From the NCBI GenBank assembly GCA_964555355.1, contig CAZKRY010000012.1, forward strand, positions 177,608-241,607: a stretch of DNA of 64,000 nucleotides, in the 5' to 3' direction. The position numbers and the translations under genes were made by a program. Below the pieces are notes generated by a model. It ran no database searches, was not told the DNA's origin, and saw only the letters and a program-made list of their open reading frames with translations. How positions within the stretch are numbered: position 1 is the first letter of the stretch; every line of letters starts with the position of its first letter. Shown piece after piece: positions 37,406 to 46,556 of this stretch. Source of the stretch: CAIKBL01 sp964555355. Lineage in GTDB: Bacteria > Pseudomonadota > Gammaproteobacteria > Ga0077536.

Positions 37406-38206
37406 ATGAGCCAACCCCCACCGCGACCAGTCTCCATCTCACCGCCCGCCACGCCGCTCAAGATTGCTGGCGCGGTCGAAGATCGACTTTTCGCCGACAC
37501 CTCGCGCAAACCCGAAGACTTCAAGTTCGACACCAAGACGGTCATCGTCTTTGACGATATGGTCAGTCGCTCGGTGCCCATGTACGACGAATTCCAGCGT
37601 TTGATTGGTGAGCTCGCGAGCGACTTCGCGGTGCCTGGCACGCGCTTGTTCGACCTTGGCTGTTCAACCGGGACGACGCTCGCCGTCCTCGATGAGCTCC
37701 TGCCCTACGATGTGGAGTTCGTCGGTATCGACAATTCCGAAGCCATGCTGGCGCGCGCACGCGAGAAGCTGAGTCATCGTTTTGAAAAACGCACGATCGA
37801 TCTGCAATTGAAAGATTTAGACTGCGAGCGCGTGGTGCATAACGCCTCCGTGGTCGTGATGAACCTCACGCTGCAGTTCGTGCGCCCGATGCATCGTGAG
37901 CGAGTGTTACGCTGGATCTTTGAAGGCTTGAGCGATAACGGCTGTTTGTTGATGGTGGAAAAGCAAACATTTTCATCAAGCTTACTCAATCGACTCTTTA
38001 TCGATCACTACTATGCGTTCAAACGGCGCAACGGTTACTCGGATATCGAAATCTCGCAGAAGCGCGAAGCGCTGGAAAACGTGCTCATCCCGTATCGACC
38101 GGAAGAGAATCGGGAAATGCTGCGCAGCGTGGGATTCAAGCAAGTCGAAGAATTTGGTCGCTGGTACAACTTCGCCGGTATCATCGCGCTGAAGTCTTCA
38201 ATCTGA
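37406..38206 (+). CDS. cmoA: CmoA-type carboxy-SAM synthase
   Basis: The 266-residue protein matches CmoA, which makes carboxy-S-adenosylmethionine from SAM and prephenate for wobble-uridine modification of tRNA. Conserved parts are VFDDMVSRSVPMYDEFQRLI, LFDLGCSTGTTLAVL, VVMNLTLQFVRP and FKRRNGYSDIEISQKREALE. About 25 extra residues precede the usual start. No cmoB is nearby; the next gene is a membrane methyltransferase. A CmoA paralogue with another role is therefore possible. ATG 37406 has no clear ribosome site. Confidence 0.75.
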   Translation: MSQPPPRPVSISPPATPLKIAGAVEDRLFADTSRKPEDFKFDTKTVIVFDDMVSRSVPMYDEFQRLIGELASDFAVPGTRLFDLGCSTGTTLAVLDELLPYDVEFVGIDNSEAMLARAREKLSHRFEKRTIDLQLKDLDCERVVHNASVVVMNLTLQFVRPMHRERVLRWIFEGLSDNGCLLMVEKQTFSSSLLNRLFIDHYYAFKRRNGYSDIEISQKREALENVLIPYRPEENREMLRSVGFKQVEEFGRWYNFAGIIALKSSI

Positions 38207-38224
38207 TCGGCTAGTCCTTAATCT

Positions 38225-38956
38225 ATGCAAAGCTTTGGTCGTTGGTTATTCCGTTATCGGAATCGCGCATTTCCCGTGGTCATTCTGGCGCTCATCGTGT
38301 GTTTTCCACCGCACTTGTTCGGTGGCAGCCTACAAACCGACGCGGCGCTGGACGCTGTTGGACTGGCGCTCGCGCTACTCGGCCAAGCACTGCGCATCGC
38401 GGTGGTCGGCTTTGCTTACATCAAGCGCGGCGGCCGCAATAAACGTGTGCATGCGGATACTCTCGTCACCGAAGGTATCTTCGCGCATAGTCGCAATCCG
38501 CTTTATGTCGGCAACATTTTGATCCTGATGGGCCTCTTCGTCATCCACCACAACCTCATGGTGTATGCACTTGGCGGCTTGTTTTTTGGTTTTGGGTATT
38601 TTTCGATTGTGCGCACCGAGGAAGCATTTTTGGCCGCGAAGTTTCAACAGGCCTACATGGATTATTGCGCGCACGTTCCGCGATGGTTGCCGCGTTTACA
38701 GGGGATCCGTCACACGCTTGCCGACATGACCTTCAACTGGCGCCGCGTGGCCTTTAAGGAATTGCCGAGCGCGGTGGTGTGGTGGATCACCGCCATGGGC
38801 CTGCTGCTTAATGAGACGTGGCAAAATCAGTCGCCGCTTGAGACCGGACGCCTCGTTGGCGCCGCGTGTGCGGTATCGGTCGCGATTGCGCTGCTGCTCG
38901 CGGCCCGCTTTCTAAAATCCGTGAAGCCGGCGATTCCGAACGCGTCTCAGCCTTAG
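38225..38956 (+). CDS. membrane methyltransferase of the ICMT/PEMT family
   Basis: The 243-residue integral membrane protein has about five helices. The signature HADTLVTEGIFAHSRNPLYVGNIL plus a later RTEEAFLAAKFQQAYMDYCAHVPRW is the catalytic C-terminal pattern of isoprenylcysteine carboxyl methyltransferase-like and phospholipid N-methyltransferase-like enzymes. The substrate is unknown. It starts 18 bp after cmoA and is probably co-transcribed. Its 3' end overlaps the histidine kinase gene by 4 bp, tail to tail. Confidence 0.8.
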   Translation: MQSFGRWLFRYRNRAFPVVILALIVCFPPHLFGGSLQTDAALDAVGLALALLGQALRIAVVGFAYIKRGGRNKRVHADTLVTEGIFAHSRNPLYVGNILILMGLFVIHHNLMVYALGGLFFGFGYFSIVRTEEAFLAAKFQQAYMDYCAHVPRWLPRLQGIRHTLADMTFNWRRVAFKELPSAVVWWITAMGLLLNETWQNQSPLETGRLVGAACAVSVAIALLLAARFLKSVKPAIPNASQP

Positions 38957-40224
38957 CGAAACGATAAACAAAAACGCGTACCGGACTTACGGTCGACGTT
39001 CTCGATGGCAATCCGCCATCCCGCCGTGTCGCAAATTCGCTTGACGATATAGAGTCCACGCCCTAGCCCGGTGCTCGCATCGCCGCGCACCTCTCGCTCA
39101 AAAACGTGCATGGCAATATCCGGCGGAATGCCGCCGCCTTCATCTTCAACCAACAGTTCATTCTCACCTAGCGAAATCGAGATTCCCCGCCCGCCCGCGT
39201 GTTCCAGTGCATTGCGCAGCAGATTATTGACGACACACAGAAAAAGCCCCCGAGGGCTTTTCAGCTGAACATCCACCGGCATCACCAGCTGTATGTCAGG
39301 AGCTTTTGCCCCAAGTGCCAAGCGCTGGATCCGAACCGCATCGAGAATGACTTCGCGCGCATTGATCACGGCGTGCGTGCGCACGTCCTCGGGACGCGCA
39401 AGGAACAATAGTCCATCGATCAACACACGCATCTGGAGGGCGGCCGCGCGCACGCGTTGCAGCTTACTCCCGACTTCATCGGAAACCGTTTGCAGTGCCA
39501 GCAACTCGAGTGTGGTCAGCATCACCGCGAGCGGCGTGCGAAGTTCATGACTGGCGTCGCGCGTGAACGCAACTTCGCGCGCGACCAACGTATCAAAACC
39601 ATCCAGCACCCGTTCAAACGCGATCGCGATCCGTTCAATTTCCGGATCTTGCGGCGCGCGTACCAGCGGCTCGCGTGGCGCGCCCGGTTGAATGGCGTCC
39701 GTTCGCTCCGCGAGTTCGCGCACCGGATGGATGACGTGACGCGCGAGCCACAGCGCCATCAACCCCGAAAACAATAACGCGAGACAACCGACGACGCCCG
39801 CTATTTTTAAAAGCTGACTCTCGAGTTTCTCAACGGGTTCAAACGCACTTGCAACCAGCACAAATATCGAGGCGTCCCCAACCTCGGCGCGGCCAACGGT
39901 GTAATCGGTTCCCGCCAGCGCAACCTCGGCGCGCACGCCGGTCTGCACCTTGTCGAGTCCCGCCGGCGTGTTGCGGTAATCTTTCCCCTGTACGATGAAC
40001 GCGCGGTAGCCCGCTGGGAGCGGCAGCGGATGCGTGGGATCGGTTTGGTACGCGGTGACGAATTTTTGAAACTCGCTGCTGAAATGCAGATGTACGAACT
40101 CATCCTCCACTAATTCGAGGAACAGCAGAATTGCGAGCGTAAAGCCGCCGACCAACACGCAGGACAGCGTCAAGGTCGCGAGCAGGAAGCGCCCCTTGAG
40201 GCCAACCCTAAGCGTCATGCTCAT
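38953..40224 (-). CDS. two-component sensor histidine kinase
   Basis: The 423-residue kinase has an N-terminal helix (FLLATLTLSCVLVGGFTLAILLF), a periplasmic sensor of ~100 residues, a second helix (IAGVVGCLALLFSGLMALWL) and a HAMP segment. The H-box is FTRDASHELRTPLAVM, the N-box is NLLRNALEHA, and the G-boxes are VEDEGGGIPPD and TGLGRGLYIVK. It overlaps the response-regulator stop by 17 bp, so the pair is translationally coupled. The signal is unknown. Confidence 0.9.
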   Translation of the reverse strand: MSMTLRVGLKGRFLLATLTLSCVLVGGFTLAILLFLELVEDEFVHLHFSSEFQKFVTAYQTDPTHPLPLPAGYRAFIVQGKDYRNTPAGLDKVQTGVRAEVALAGTDYTVGRAEVGDASIFVLVASAFEPVEKLESQLLKIAGVVGCLALLFSGLMALWLARHVIHPVRELAERTDAIQPGAPREPLVRAPQDPEIERIAIAFERVLDGFDTLVAREVAFTRDASHELRTPLAVMLTTLELLALQTVSDEVGSKLQRVRAAALQMRVLIDGLLFLARPEDVRTHAVINAREVILDAVRIQRLALGAKAPDIQLVMPVDVQLKSPRGLFLCVVNNLLRNALEHAGGRGISISLGENELLVEDEGGGIPPDIAMHVFEREVRGDASTGLGRGLYIVKRICDTAGWRIAIENVDRKSGTRFCLSFR

Positions 40225-40888
40225 CGATTAGCCGGCAACCGATTCCCGGCAGCGTTTCAACCACGGAACGCGCGCCCGTGGTATCGATTGCGCTACGCAA
40301 GGCATGCAAATGAACACGCAGCGCCGTATCGCTCTCCGGTGGCTCGTCGCCCCAGACAACTGCCATCAATTCCTCGCGCGAGACCACCGCCGGTGCGCGC
40401 CGCATCAGCAGCTCCAAAATGCGTCGCGCACTTGGCGTGACACGAATTTTGCTGCCGTCGCGGGTAACCTCATGCGTTGCGGCATTGAGCGTAAGCACGC
40501 CCCACCGCAACACCGGCGCGACGCCGCGACCACGACGCAGCAGCGCATGAATTCGGACTTCAAGTTCAGCAAGTTCAAAAGGTTTGGTGAGGTAGTCGTC
40601 ACCACCGGCTTTAAAGCCTGAAAGCTTATCGTCCAAGGTATCTCGCGCCGTCAGCATGAGAATCGGCGTCGTCACGCCTTGTTCAACGCGTAAATAACGC
40701 GCGAGCGCGAGTCCGTCGAGCTTAGGGAGAGAAATATCGAGCACCAGTAAATCGTACTCTTGACGTACGCCCAGCGAGGCTCCCATCGCGCCGTCGTACG
40801 CGTAATCAACGATTAAGCCTCTGGCGCCGAGATATTCACCGATGTTCTCGGCGAGTGGCAGGTGATCTTCGATAAGCAGAATGCGCAT
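40208..40888 (-). CDS. OmpR-family response regulator
   Basis: The 226-residue regulator has a receiver domain with the phospho-acceptor Asp in LLVLDISLPKLDGL (about residue 51) and Lys in DDYLTKPFELAELEVR. A winged-helix domain fills residues ~125-220 (VTPSARRILELLM, SDTALRVHLHALRSAID). It probably binds the TAACG-N6-TAACG boxes at 41782-41797, 37282-37297 and 37003-37018. It lies 57 bp downstream of the four-repeat membrane protein gene and is likely in one operon with it. Confidence 0.9.
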   Translation of the reverse strand: MRILLIEDHLPLAENIGEYLGARGLIVDYAYDGAMGASLGVRQEYDLLVLDISLPKLDGLALARYLRVEQGVTTPILMLTARDTLDDKLSGFKAGGDDYLTKPFELAELEVRIHALLRRGRGVAPVLRWGVLTLNAATHEVTRDGSKIRVTPSARRILELLMRRAPAVVSREELMAVVWGDEPPESDTALRVHLHALRSAIDTTGARSVVETLPGIGCRLIDEHDA

Positions 40889-40945
40889 TTAAAACTCGTG
40901 CAGCAAAGGCTCACCGCACGGCACGGTCAGCGCGTGCCGCGCAGG

Positions 40946-41734
40946 TTAACGTATTTCCTGCGCTCTGACGTCGCGGATGGGCACTCTCGAGGTAATTTGC
41001 GGTGATTTCAACTTGCGGGCGGCCAACGTTGAATACAGGACCATTGCCACCAACATCGCCAACAACACCGACGACGATCCAACCGTGCCAAGCGCAAACC
41101 CGCCGGCCGCGATTGGTTTGGTCAACAGGTCACCTAAGGTCGCGCCGAACGGGCGCGTGAGGACGAACGCCGCCCAGAAGAGGAGTTGCCGATTGAGTTT
41201 AGTGGTTGCGAAGAGCACGGCGATGACTGCAATCGTGCTCGCGATAAGTAACGCGCTACCGCCGAATCCAAGGCCTGAATCATCCGCCAAAAAGTCACCC
41301 AGTGCGGTGCCTAAGGTGTTCGATACCAAAATAGCCGTCCAGTAAAACGTCTCCACGCGTTTGGTGGTGACGTCGCTGACCGACAACGAGCGCTCGACCG
41401 CGAACCAGACGATTAAAATGAGGCTCAGCGTGCCGGCCAAAATTGTCGCGCCTCGTGCATAACCGAGCGCCAGCGTGCGATCCATAAAATCCGAGATCGT
41501 GGTGCCGGCGGTGCTCGTCAGCAGGATCACGCTCCAATAAAGCGCGGGACTAAAAGCACGCGCCCGTAGCTGAATAAATAGCGCGACAGCGAAAACTGTT
41601 AGCAGTATCAGGGAACTCGTCCCATAACCGAGGTTCATCGTCATCGATACCAAATCGCCGGCGGTTTCGCCGAGCGTGGTGGCGCAGATTTTGATAATCC
41701 AAAAGCCAAAGGTGACGGTTGCAACTTTATTCAT
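40946..41734 (-). CDS. COG4705-like membrane protein with four internal repeats
   Basis: The 262-residue protein is almost entirely hydrophobic, with about 8 helices. Four similar units each contain a polar motif inside a helix pair: TTLGETAGDLVS, TAGTTISDFMDR, TLGTALGDFLAD and PFGATLGDLLTKP. This internal symmetry suggests a transporter built from a duplicated hairpin. The family often sits next to two-component systems; its function is unknown to me. ATG 41734 is chosen over 41770 because it starts at the helix-compatible MNKVATVTFGFW and leaves the regulatory box upstream. Confidence 0.75.
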   Translation of the reverse strand: MNKVATVTFGFWIIKICATTLGETAGDLVSMTMNLGYGTSSLILLTVFAVALFIQLRARAFSPALYWSVILLTSTAGTTISDFMDRTLALGYARGATILAGTLSLILIVWFAVERSLSVSDVTTKRVETFYWTAILVSNTLGTALGDFLADDSGLGFGGSALLIASTIAVIAVLFATTKLNRQLLFWAAFVLTRPFGATLGDLLTKPIAAGGFALGTVGSSSVLLAMLVAMVLYSTLAARKLKSPQITSRVPIRDVRAQEIR

Positions 41735-41781
41735 GATCGATCGCTGGGCGGGTATCCAGCGTTCGATCATTAGCGACCGTA

Positions 41782-41797
41782 CGTTAGTCGGGCGTTA
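41782..41797 (-). promoter_or_regulatory. TAACG-N6-TAACG box upstream of the membrane protein/two-component genes
   Basis: On the minus strand the site reads TAACG-CCCGAC-TAACG, ending 48 bp before ATG 41734. It overlaps the stop of the upstream lipoprotein gene. The position fits autoregulation of the membrane protein/regulator/kinase unit. Confidence 0.55.
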
Positions 41798-42331
41798 AGG
41801 GCGCAGTTTTCCGAGTTCGCCGATAAAGCTCTTAATGTTCTCCATAATCGAACGTTCATTCGCCATCCGCAGACGCTGTACGGCAACGAATGCATCACCC
41901 GGCCCGGCTGTGCCGATGGCATTGATAGCAAATGTCTTTTGTACGTCCGGCCCGGTTAGTTGGTAAGAAACATTCGATTTGACGTCTAAGGTTAGGCCAA
42001 ACAGCGGTTGATCAAGCGACACCAAGTTTGCTTTTACTTCGTACTCCGCATCGGCGGGGTTGCTTGCGGTGTAGCCGGCAATGGCGAGACTATCTTGTAG
42101 CGCGGTCTTGAATGCCGCGTTATCCACCTGCGAAGTCCACAGCGGATTAGTGGACTTTCCGCCCGATATTTCTCCAATTTTTAGTTTCCCCTTGAGCGCG
42201 TCTCCCGCCGGCACGTTAATTTGGGTGGGTTGCACCGTCATCGCTTGTGGTTTAGCCGGTGTGGCACAACCGGATAGTTGTGCGAGCAAGAGCGACCCGA
42301 TGACAAGAGCGACGCCGCGATGATTTTGCAT
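41795..42331 (-). CDS. putative lipoprotein, unknown function
   Basis: The 178-residue protein has a lipoprotein signal (ALVIGSLLLAQLSGCATP, lipobox LSGC). The mature part has repeated beta-strand-like segments (AEYEVKANLVSL, VSYQLTGPDV) and resembles UDP-N-acetylglucosamine-type or stress lipoproteins of unknown role. It follows the other lipoprotein gene by 1 bp, so they form a pair. No catalytic motif is visible. Confidence 0.75.
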   Translation of the reverse strand: MQNHRGVALVIGSLLLAQLSGCATPAKPQAMTVQPTQINVPAGDALKGKLKIGEISGGKSTNPLWTSQVDNAAFKTALQDSLAIAGYTASNPADAEYEVKANLVSLDQPLFGLTLDVKSNVSYQLTGPDVQKTFAINAIGTAGPGDAFVAVQRLRMANERSIMENIKSFIGELGKLRP

Positions 42332-42332
42332 G

Positions 42333-42782
42333 CTATTCCTCTTCTACATTGTTGCAGGGTGGTTTGAGAACGACGGTAAGTTGGTTGGGATAGTCGAATC
42401 CGGCGCCGGTAGTGGTATCAAGCAAGTAACCCACACCGCCGCCCAATAACACATTGCCCCATGCACCGTCGTTGTAGTCAGAAACTGCATTCGTCGCGCC
42501 GGTCGCGCTCTGCTGTTGGCAGGTGACCGACAGGCCCCCATAAGATTTGTGAATACGCGCAGACTGAGGCGTTATGACCCTCCAGCGTCCTTTGTTGTTC
42601 GCGAGCTCGCAGGCAACGCCAGTAACGATTACACCTTCGCACACGGTGGTAACGGTTACCGTTTGCTCTCGCCCTTCTGTAATCGTCGCACAGCCAGAGA
42701 GATTCGCGATGGCGACCGGGAATATCCACTGCAACCACCGCGTAAAAGTTCCCTCTCGGCTAAGAACGCCCGCCACAATCAT
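42333..42782 (-). CDS. putative small lipoprotein
   Basis: The 149-residue protein has a lipobox at ANLSGCATI, preceded by WLQWIFPVAI, a hydrophobic stretch that is short for a signal. The mature part has three further Cys residues (VCEGVIVTGVACEL, VTCQQQS) and a Gly-rich segment (WGNVLLGGGVGYLLD). This pattern is seen in small outer-membrane lipoproteins of the glycine-zipper type. It forms a pair with the following lipoprotein gene. The function is unknown. Confidence 0.7.
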   Translation of the reverse strand: MIVAGVLSREGTFTRWLQWIFPVAIANLSGCATITEGREQTVTVTTVCEGVIVTGVACELANNKGRWRVITPQSARIHKSYGGLSVTCQQQSATGATNAVSDYNDGAWGNVLLGGGVGYLLDTTTGAGFDYPNQLTVVLKPPCNNVEEE

Positions 42783-42823
42783 GCGAAACCTCGGTACTCA
42801 AAGGTAAGGGTGCATGATTTTGC

Positions 42824-44011
42824 TCACGCCGCCTCAAATAACCCCGCCGCACCCATACCTTTGCCGATACACATCGACACGATGCCGAGCTTTTTGTTAC
42901 GCCGTTTGAGTTCGCGGATCAGCAGCCCAGTCAAACGCGAGCCGGTCATGCCGAACGGATGGCCAATCGCGATCGACCCACCATTGACGTTGTAGATCTC
43001 GTTATCAATGCCAAGCGCATCGCGGCAGTAGAGGCATTGCGAGGCGAATGCTTCGTTGAGCTCGACCAAATCGATGTCGGATAGCTTGACGCCCGTCATT
43101 TTGAGTAGCTTGGGGATCGCAAACACCGGCCCGATGCCCATTTCATCCGGCTCGCAGCCGGCAACCGTAAAGCCGCGGTAGTAAGCCAGTGGTTGTAAGT
43201 TCAATTGCTGCGCACGGCGTTCGGACATCAACAAGGTCATCGAAGCGCCATCGGACAGTTGCGAAGCATTACCCGCGGTGACGGTACCACCTTCTTCAAA
43301 AGCTGGCGGCAGCGCGGCCAATCCAGCCAACGTGGTATCCGCGCGATTGCATTCGTCGCGATCAACCACGCCATCGACAATCGCCGTTTCCTTGGTTTCT
43401 TTATTGATCACCTTGCGCCATTTCACCTTCATCGGCGCGATTTCTTCTTTGATATAACCGGCGGCATCCGCTTTGGCATAACGTTGCTGGCTTTGCAGCG
43501 CGAAGAGATCTTGGGCTTCACGCGTGACTTTATAGCGCCGGGCGACGACCTCTGCGGTGTTACCCATGGCCATGAAGATATCCGGCTTCTCGGCGAGTAG
43601 TCGCGGGTTTTCGTCGTACTTCGCCGGGGTTCCGCGATCGAGCCCGGTGATCGATTCCACGCCGCCGGCGAGCGCGACTTCCGCGCAGCCGCTCGCGATT
43701 TGGGTCGCGGCCACCGCAATCGCGTTCAAGCCGGACGAACAGGCGCGGCTGATGGTGGTGGCCGGCACCGTGATGGGAAGCTTTGACAACACCACCGCGT
43801 GACGCGCGAGATTGGCCGCTTGCTCGCCGATCTGTCGACCCGCGCCCACCACCACGTCTTCCACTTCCGCCGGATCAAGGCCGGGATATCTTGCGAGCAG
43901 GGCGTCGATGCAATGCGCGACGAGATCGTCCGCACGGGTGAGATTAAACGTGCCGCGATGGGACTTAGCGAGCCCGGTGCGCAGGCTATCGACGATGACG
44001 ACTTGATTCAT
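42824..44011 (-). CDS. acetyl-CoA acyltransferase (thiolase)
   Basis: The 395-residue thiolase has the acyl-accepting Cys91 in SRACSSGLNA, NEAFASQC, the His in GHPFGMTGSR and the second Cys in SMCIGKGMGAAG. It should cleave 3-ketoacyl-CoA with CoA, or condense two acyl-CoAs, in fatty-acid or aromatic breakdown. No hydratase or dehydrogenase partner is adjacent. It is divergent from the AhpD-like gene. Confidence 0.9.
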   Translation of the reverse strand: MNQVVIVDSLRTGLAKSHRGTFNLTRADDLVAHCIDALLARYPGLDPAEVEDVVVGAGRQIGEQAANLARHAVVLSKLPITVPATTISRACSSGLNAIAVAATQIASGCAEVALAGGVESITGLDRGTPAKYDENPRLLAEKPDIFMAMGNTAEVVARRYKVTREAQDLFALQSQQRYAKADAAGYIKEEIAPMKVKWRKVINKETKETAIVDGVVDRDECNRADTTLAGLAALPPAFEEGGTVTAGNASQLSDGASMTLLMSERRAQQLNLQPLAYYRGFTVAGCEPDEMGIGPVFAIPKLLKMTGVKLSDIDLVELNEAFASQCLYCRDALGIDNEIYNVNGGSIAIGHPFGMTGSRLTGLLIRELKRRNKKLGIVSMCIGKGMGAAGLFEAA

Positions 44012-44136
44012 GAGCTTTCTCTGCGTTGCTAAAGGAAATAGGGCGGCATTTAAGCATGAATCGGCGCCATCGCCACCTTGCTCGCGCGGCGCCTAGTCGA
44101 TGTAATACGGACCATTCACTTCGCACGCCTAACCCC

Positions 44137-45399
44137 ATGCAATTTGATACCGCTGATGATCGCCTCGCTTCGCTGCTACTCCCGCATGCCGTGCCGATGG
44201 AAACCTTGCACACGCGATACGGGCCGCTGATGGAATTGGTGCGCACGTTGATTGGCGTGGTGCCGAATTGTGATCGGTATTTGGAAATCTGGCCGCCGGC
44301 CTTTCGCACCTACAACTTGGTGGTGCCCAACCTGATGAACCTGCCGGGGGCGATCTTCGGCATCGGCGGCGCGCCCAAGGCGTTAGTGGGACTCGCGATG
44401 GTGGTGGCAAGCCGCACCGCGGAATGCCCGTACTGTACGGCGCACACCTGTTCGTTCGCGCTGCGCCGCGGCGCGACGCCGGAGACGGTGGCGCAGGCCC
44501 TGCTCGGCGGCGGTGGCAACCTATCCGCGCAGGAACTCGCCGTCGTCGCCGTTGCGCGCTCGCTCGGTCGCGTGCCCTGCGAGCTTAGTCAAGCGGAACG
44601 GGATGAATTACAGCGGCATTTCGAGCCTGCGGAAGCGGAATGGATTGTGATGGGCGCGGTCGCGATGGGTTTCTTGAATAAATTCATGGACGCCGTCAGC
44701 GTGGAATTAGAGGCGAGCACGGTCGCGGAAGTCACTTCAACGCTCGGCGCCACCTGGAGCGCCGGCAAAGCGGGGTGGGCGCTCGATGGTCGCCCACCGA
44801 CCGCCCCGCCACCGGCCGATTCGCTGCGCCAAAAACTTCGCATCCTGCGTTACTTACCGACCGCTATCTCGCTTGATCGGGCGTGGCAGCGCGGTGTGCC
44901 GGCCACCTGGCCGAGTGTCGGTGAATACTTAACGCAGCATACGGGGCATGCCTTCCCGGTCTTAAATCGCTTGACCAATCCTCGGTGTATACGCGCGATC
45001 GCAACGGTCATAAAACTTAATCTCGATGCCACGCAGAGTGCACTCGGATTAAAAACCAAGCTACTTGCGGGCGCTATCTTCGCATCAGTTATCGACGACG
45101 CGGCGCTCGCCGGGGATATCGCCGCGCTCGCCAAACACCATGCGGTTGCTGAAGACCAACTCGCAGCCGCGATTACCTTTGCACGAGATCCCGCCGTCGA
45201 GCCGCCGGCCGTTGATGTACAAGCGCGCGCGGCGCTGTTGCTCGCGCGGGCAGCCTCGCCGAGTCCGGCGGCGGTCACAGCCGATGTTATCAATGCCTGC
45301 CGGACTAGCGGTCTCAGCGCGCCGGCAATGGTTGAACTTGTCTGCTGGTTGTCCGTATTGCAGCTGCTGCACCGGCTGACGGCTTACTTCACGGAATAG
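44137..45399 (+). CDS. carboxymuconolactone-decarboxylase/AhpD-like protein
   Basis: The 420-residue protein has an AhpD-type core: ASRTAECPYCTAHTCSFALRR (CxxC with nearby His) followed by LSAQELAVVAVARSL. Such proteins act as peroxidase-linked thiol reductases or as decarboxylases. A second, less conserved helical half is of unknown role. ATG 44137 is chosen because the upstream frame has no good site. The end overlaps the YbaK-like gene by 11 bp, tail to tail. Confidence 0.75.
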   Translation: MQFDTADDRLASLLLPHAVPMETLHTRYGPLMELVRTLIGVVPNCDRYLEIWPPAFRTYNLVVPNLMNLPGAIFGIGGAPKALVGLAMVVASRTAECPYCTAHTCSFALRRGATPETVAQALLGGGGNLSAQELAVVAVARSLGRVPCELSQAERDELQRHFEPAEAEWIVMGAVAMGFLNKFMDAVSVELEASTVAEVTSTLGATWSAGKAGWALDGRPPTAPPPADSLRQKLRILRYLPTAISLDRAWQRGVPATWPSVGEYLTQHTGHAFPVLNRLTNPRCIRAIATVIKLNLDATQSALGLKTKLLAGAIFASVIDDAALAGDIAALAKHHAVAEDQLAAAITFARDPAVEPPAVDVQARAALLLARAASPSPAAVTADVINACRTSGLSAPAMVELVCWLSVLQLLHRLTAYFTE

Positions 45400-45841
45400 G
45401 CTTACACACATCGATCCACACACCGCCCGTGATCTCGGTGAGTAATGCCGGAGTCACGCGCACGGCGCTGTGTACGGCACCGGCCGCGGGCAGCACTTCG
45501 TCAAAATCCAACAAGCTGCGATCGAGATAAACCGGCAGCGGTTGCGCGAGTCCAAACGGACACACGCCGCCCACCGGGTGCCCGGTCAACGACGCGACTT
45601 CGTCCGGCGGCAACATGCTGCCTTTGCCGAACGCCGCCTTGAATTTTTGATTGTCAATGCGCGCGTCCCCACGCGCGACTAACAGCAACACGCGTAGGTC
45701 TTGTAGCCTGAACGCCAAGGTCTTCGCGATCCGGCCCGGTTCCACGCCGTGAGCGGCGGCCGCGAGTTCAACGGTCGCTGTGCTAACGGCTTTTTCTAAT
45801 ATCGGAATGTCGAGTGAGCGCGCTGCGAAAAACGCGCGCAC
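45389..45841 (-). CDS. YbaK/EbsC-type aminoacyl-tRNA deacylase
   Basis: The 150-residue protein is a YbaK/ProX-domain hydrolase that clears mischarged tRNA such as Cys-tRNA(Pro). Typical parts are RIAKTLAFRLQDLRVLLLVARGDARID, with the conserved Lys, TGHPVGGVCPFGL and LDFDEVLPAAG. Length and motifs fit the family. It stands with the nitroreductase gene in the same orientation, 25 bp apart. Confidence 0.85.
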   Translation of the reverse strand: MRAFFAARSLDIPILEKAVSTATVELAAAAHGVEPGRIAKTLAFRLQDLRVLLLVARGDARIDNQKFKAAFGKGSMLPPDEVASLTGHPVGGVCPFGLAQPLPVYLDRSLLDFDEVLPAAGAVHSAVRVTPALLTEITGGVWIDVCKPIP

Positions 45842-45866
45842 GGATTAAAGACTCATCTCACGCTAC

Positions 45867-46556
45867 TTAGAAACTTGTGCCCCAGGTATCGAGATAAGAC
45901 ACTTCTTCAACCGGTAACCGTTTCGCCGGGTGCAAGTCGTCACCCTTTAACCACGCCACCGGTAACAGCGCCGCTTGAGTGACATCGGCTGGAATGCCCA
46001 GCAACGCGGAGACTTCTTTTTCATAATAAAGGTGCAAGGTCGTCCACGCGCTCGCCAACCGTCGCGCGCGCAACGCCAACATCAACGACCACGTGGCAGG
46101 CAAAATCGAGCCCCACATCGAAGCTTGCGTAAACACATCATCCGTCTCGAAACGACCTTCGATGCAGGGGATCAACATGACCGGTGCCTTTTGCAAATTC
46201 TCCATGAGATATCCGCCTGATTTCAGTACGGCTTCGCGCTGCTGTTGGCGCATGTCTTCAGGCGCGTATTCGCGCATCGCGGTTACGCCGGTGCGGCTCA
46301 AGCCCGTTTTACCGCCCACATACGCCGCGGCACCCTCGCGGTAATAGTCGGCAATACGGGCGCGTTTGGTGGCATCCGTGACCACCATAAAGCGCCAAGT
46401 CTGCGTATTGGCGCCGGTCGGCGCCTGTAGTGCGATGTCGAGCGACTCTCTTATCAAGTGCATTGGCACCGGACGCTCGAAGTCGAGGCGCTGGCGTACG
46501 GAACGAGTGGTTTTCAGGACGTGGTCTACGCTCGGAAGATCGAAATCGAGAGACAT
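45867..46556 (-). CDS. nitroreductase-family FMN oxidoreductase
   Basis: The 229-residue enzyme has the nitroreductase fold: TTRSVRQRLDFERPVP, LDIALQAPTGANTQTWRFMVV and WSLMLALRARRLASAWTTLHL. These dimeric flavoproteins reduce nitro groups, quinones or activated double bonds with NAD(P)H. ATG 46556 is selected as the natural N-terminus; the open frame runs to 46604. It is divergent from the luciferase-like gene at 46772. Confidence 0.85.
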   Translation of the reverse strand: MSLDFDLPSVDHVLKTTRSVRQRLDFERPVPMHLIRESLDIALQAPTGANTQTWRFMVVTDATKRARIADYYREGAAAYVGGKTGLSRTGVTAMREYAPEDMRQQQREAVLKSGGYLMENLQKAPVMLIPCIEGRFETDDVFTQASMWGSILPATWSLMLALRARRLASAWTTLHLYYEKEVSALLGIPADVTQAALLPVAWLKGDDLHPAKRLPVEEVSYLDTWGTSF

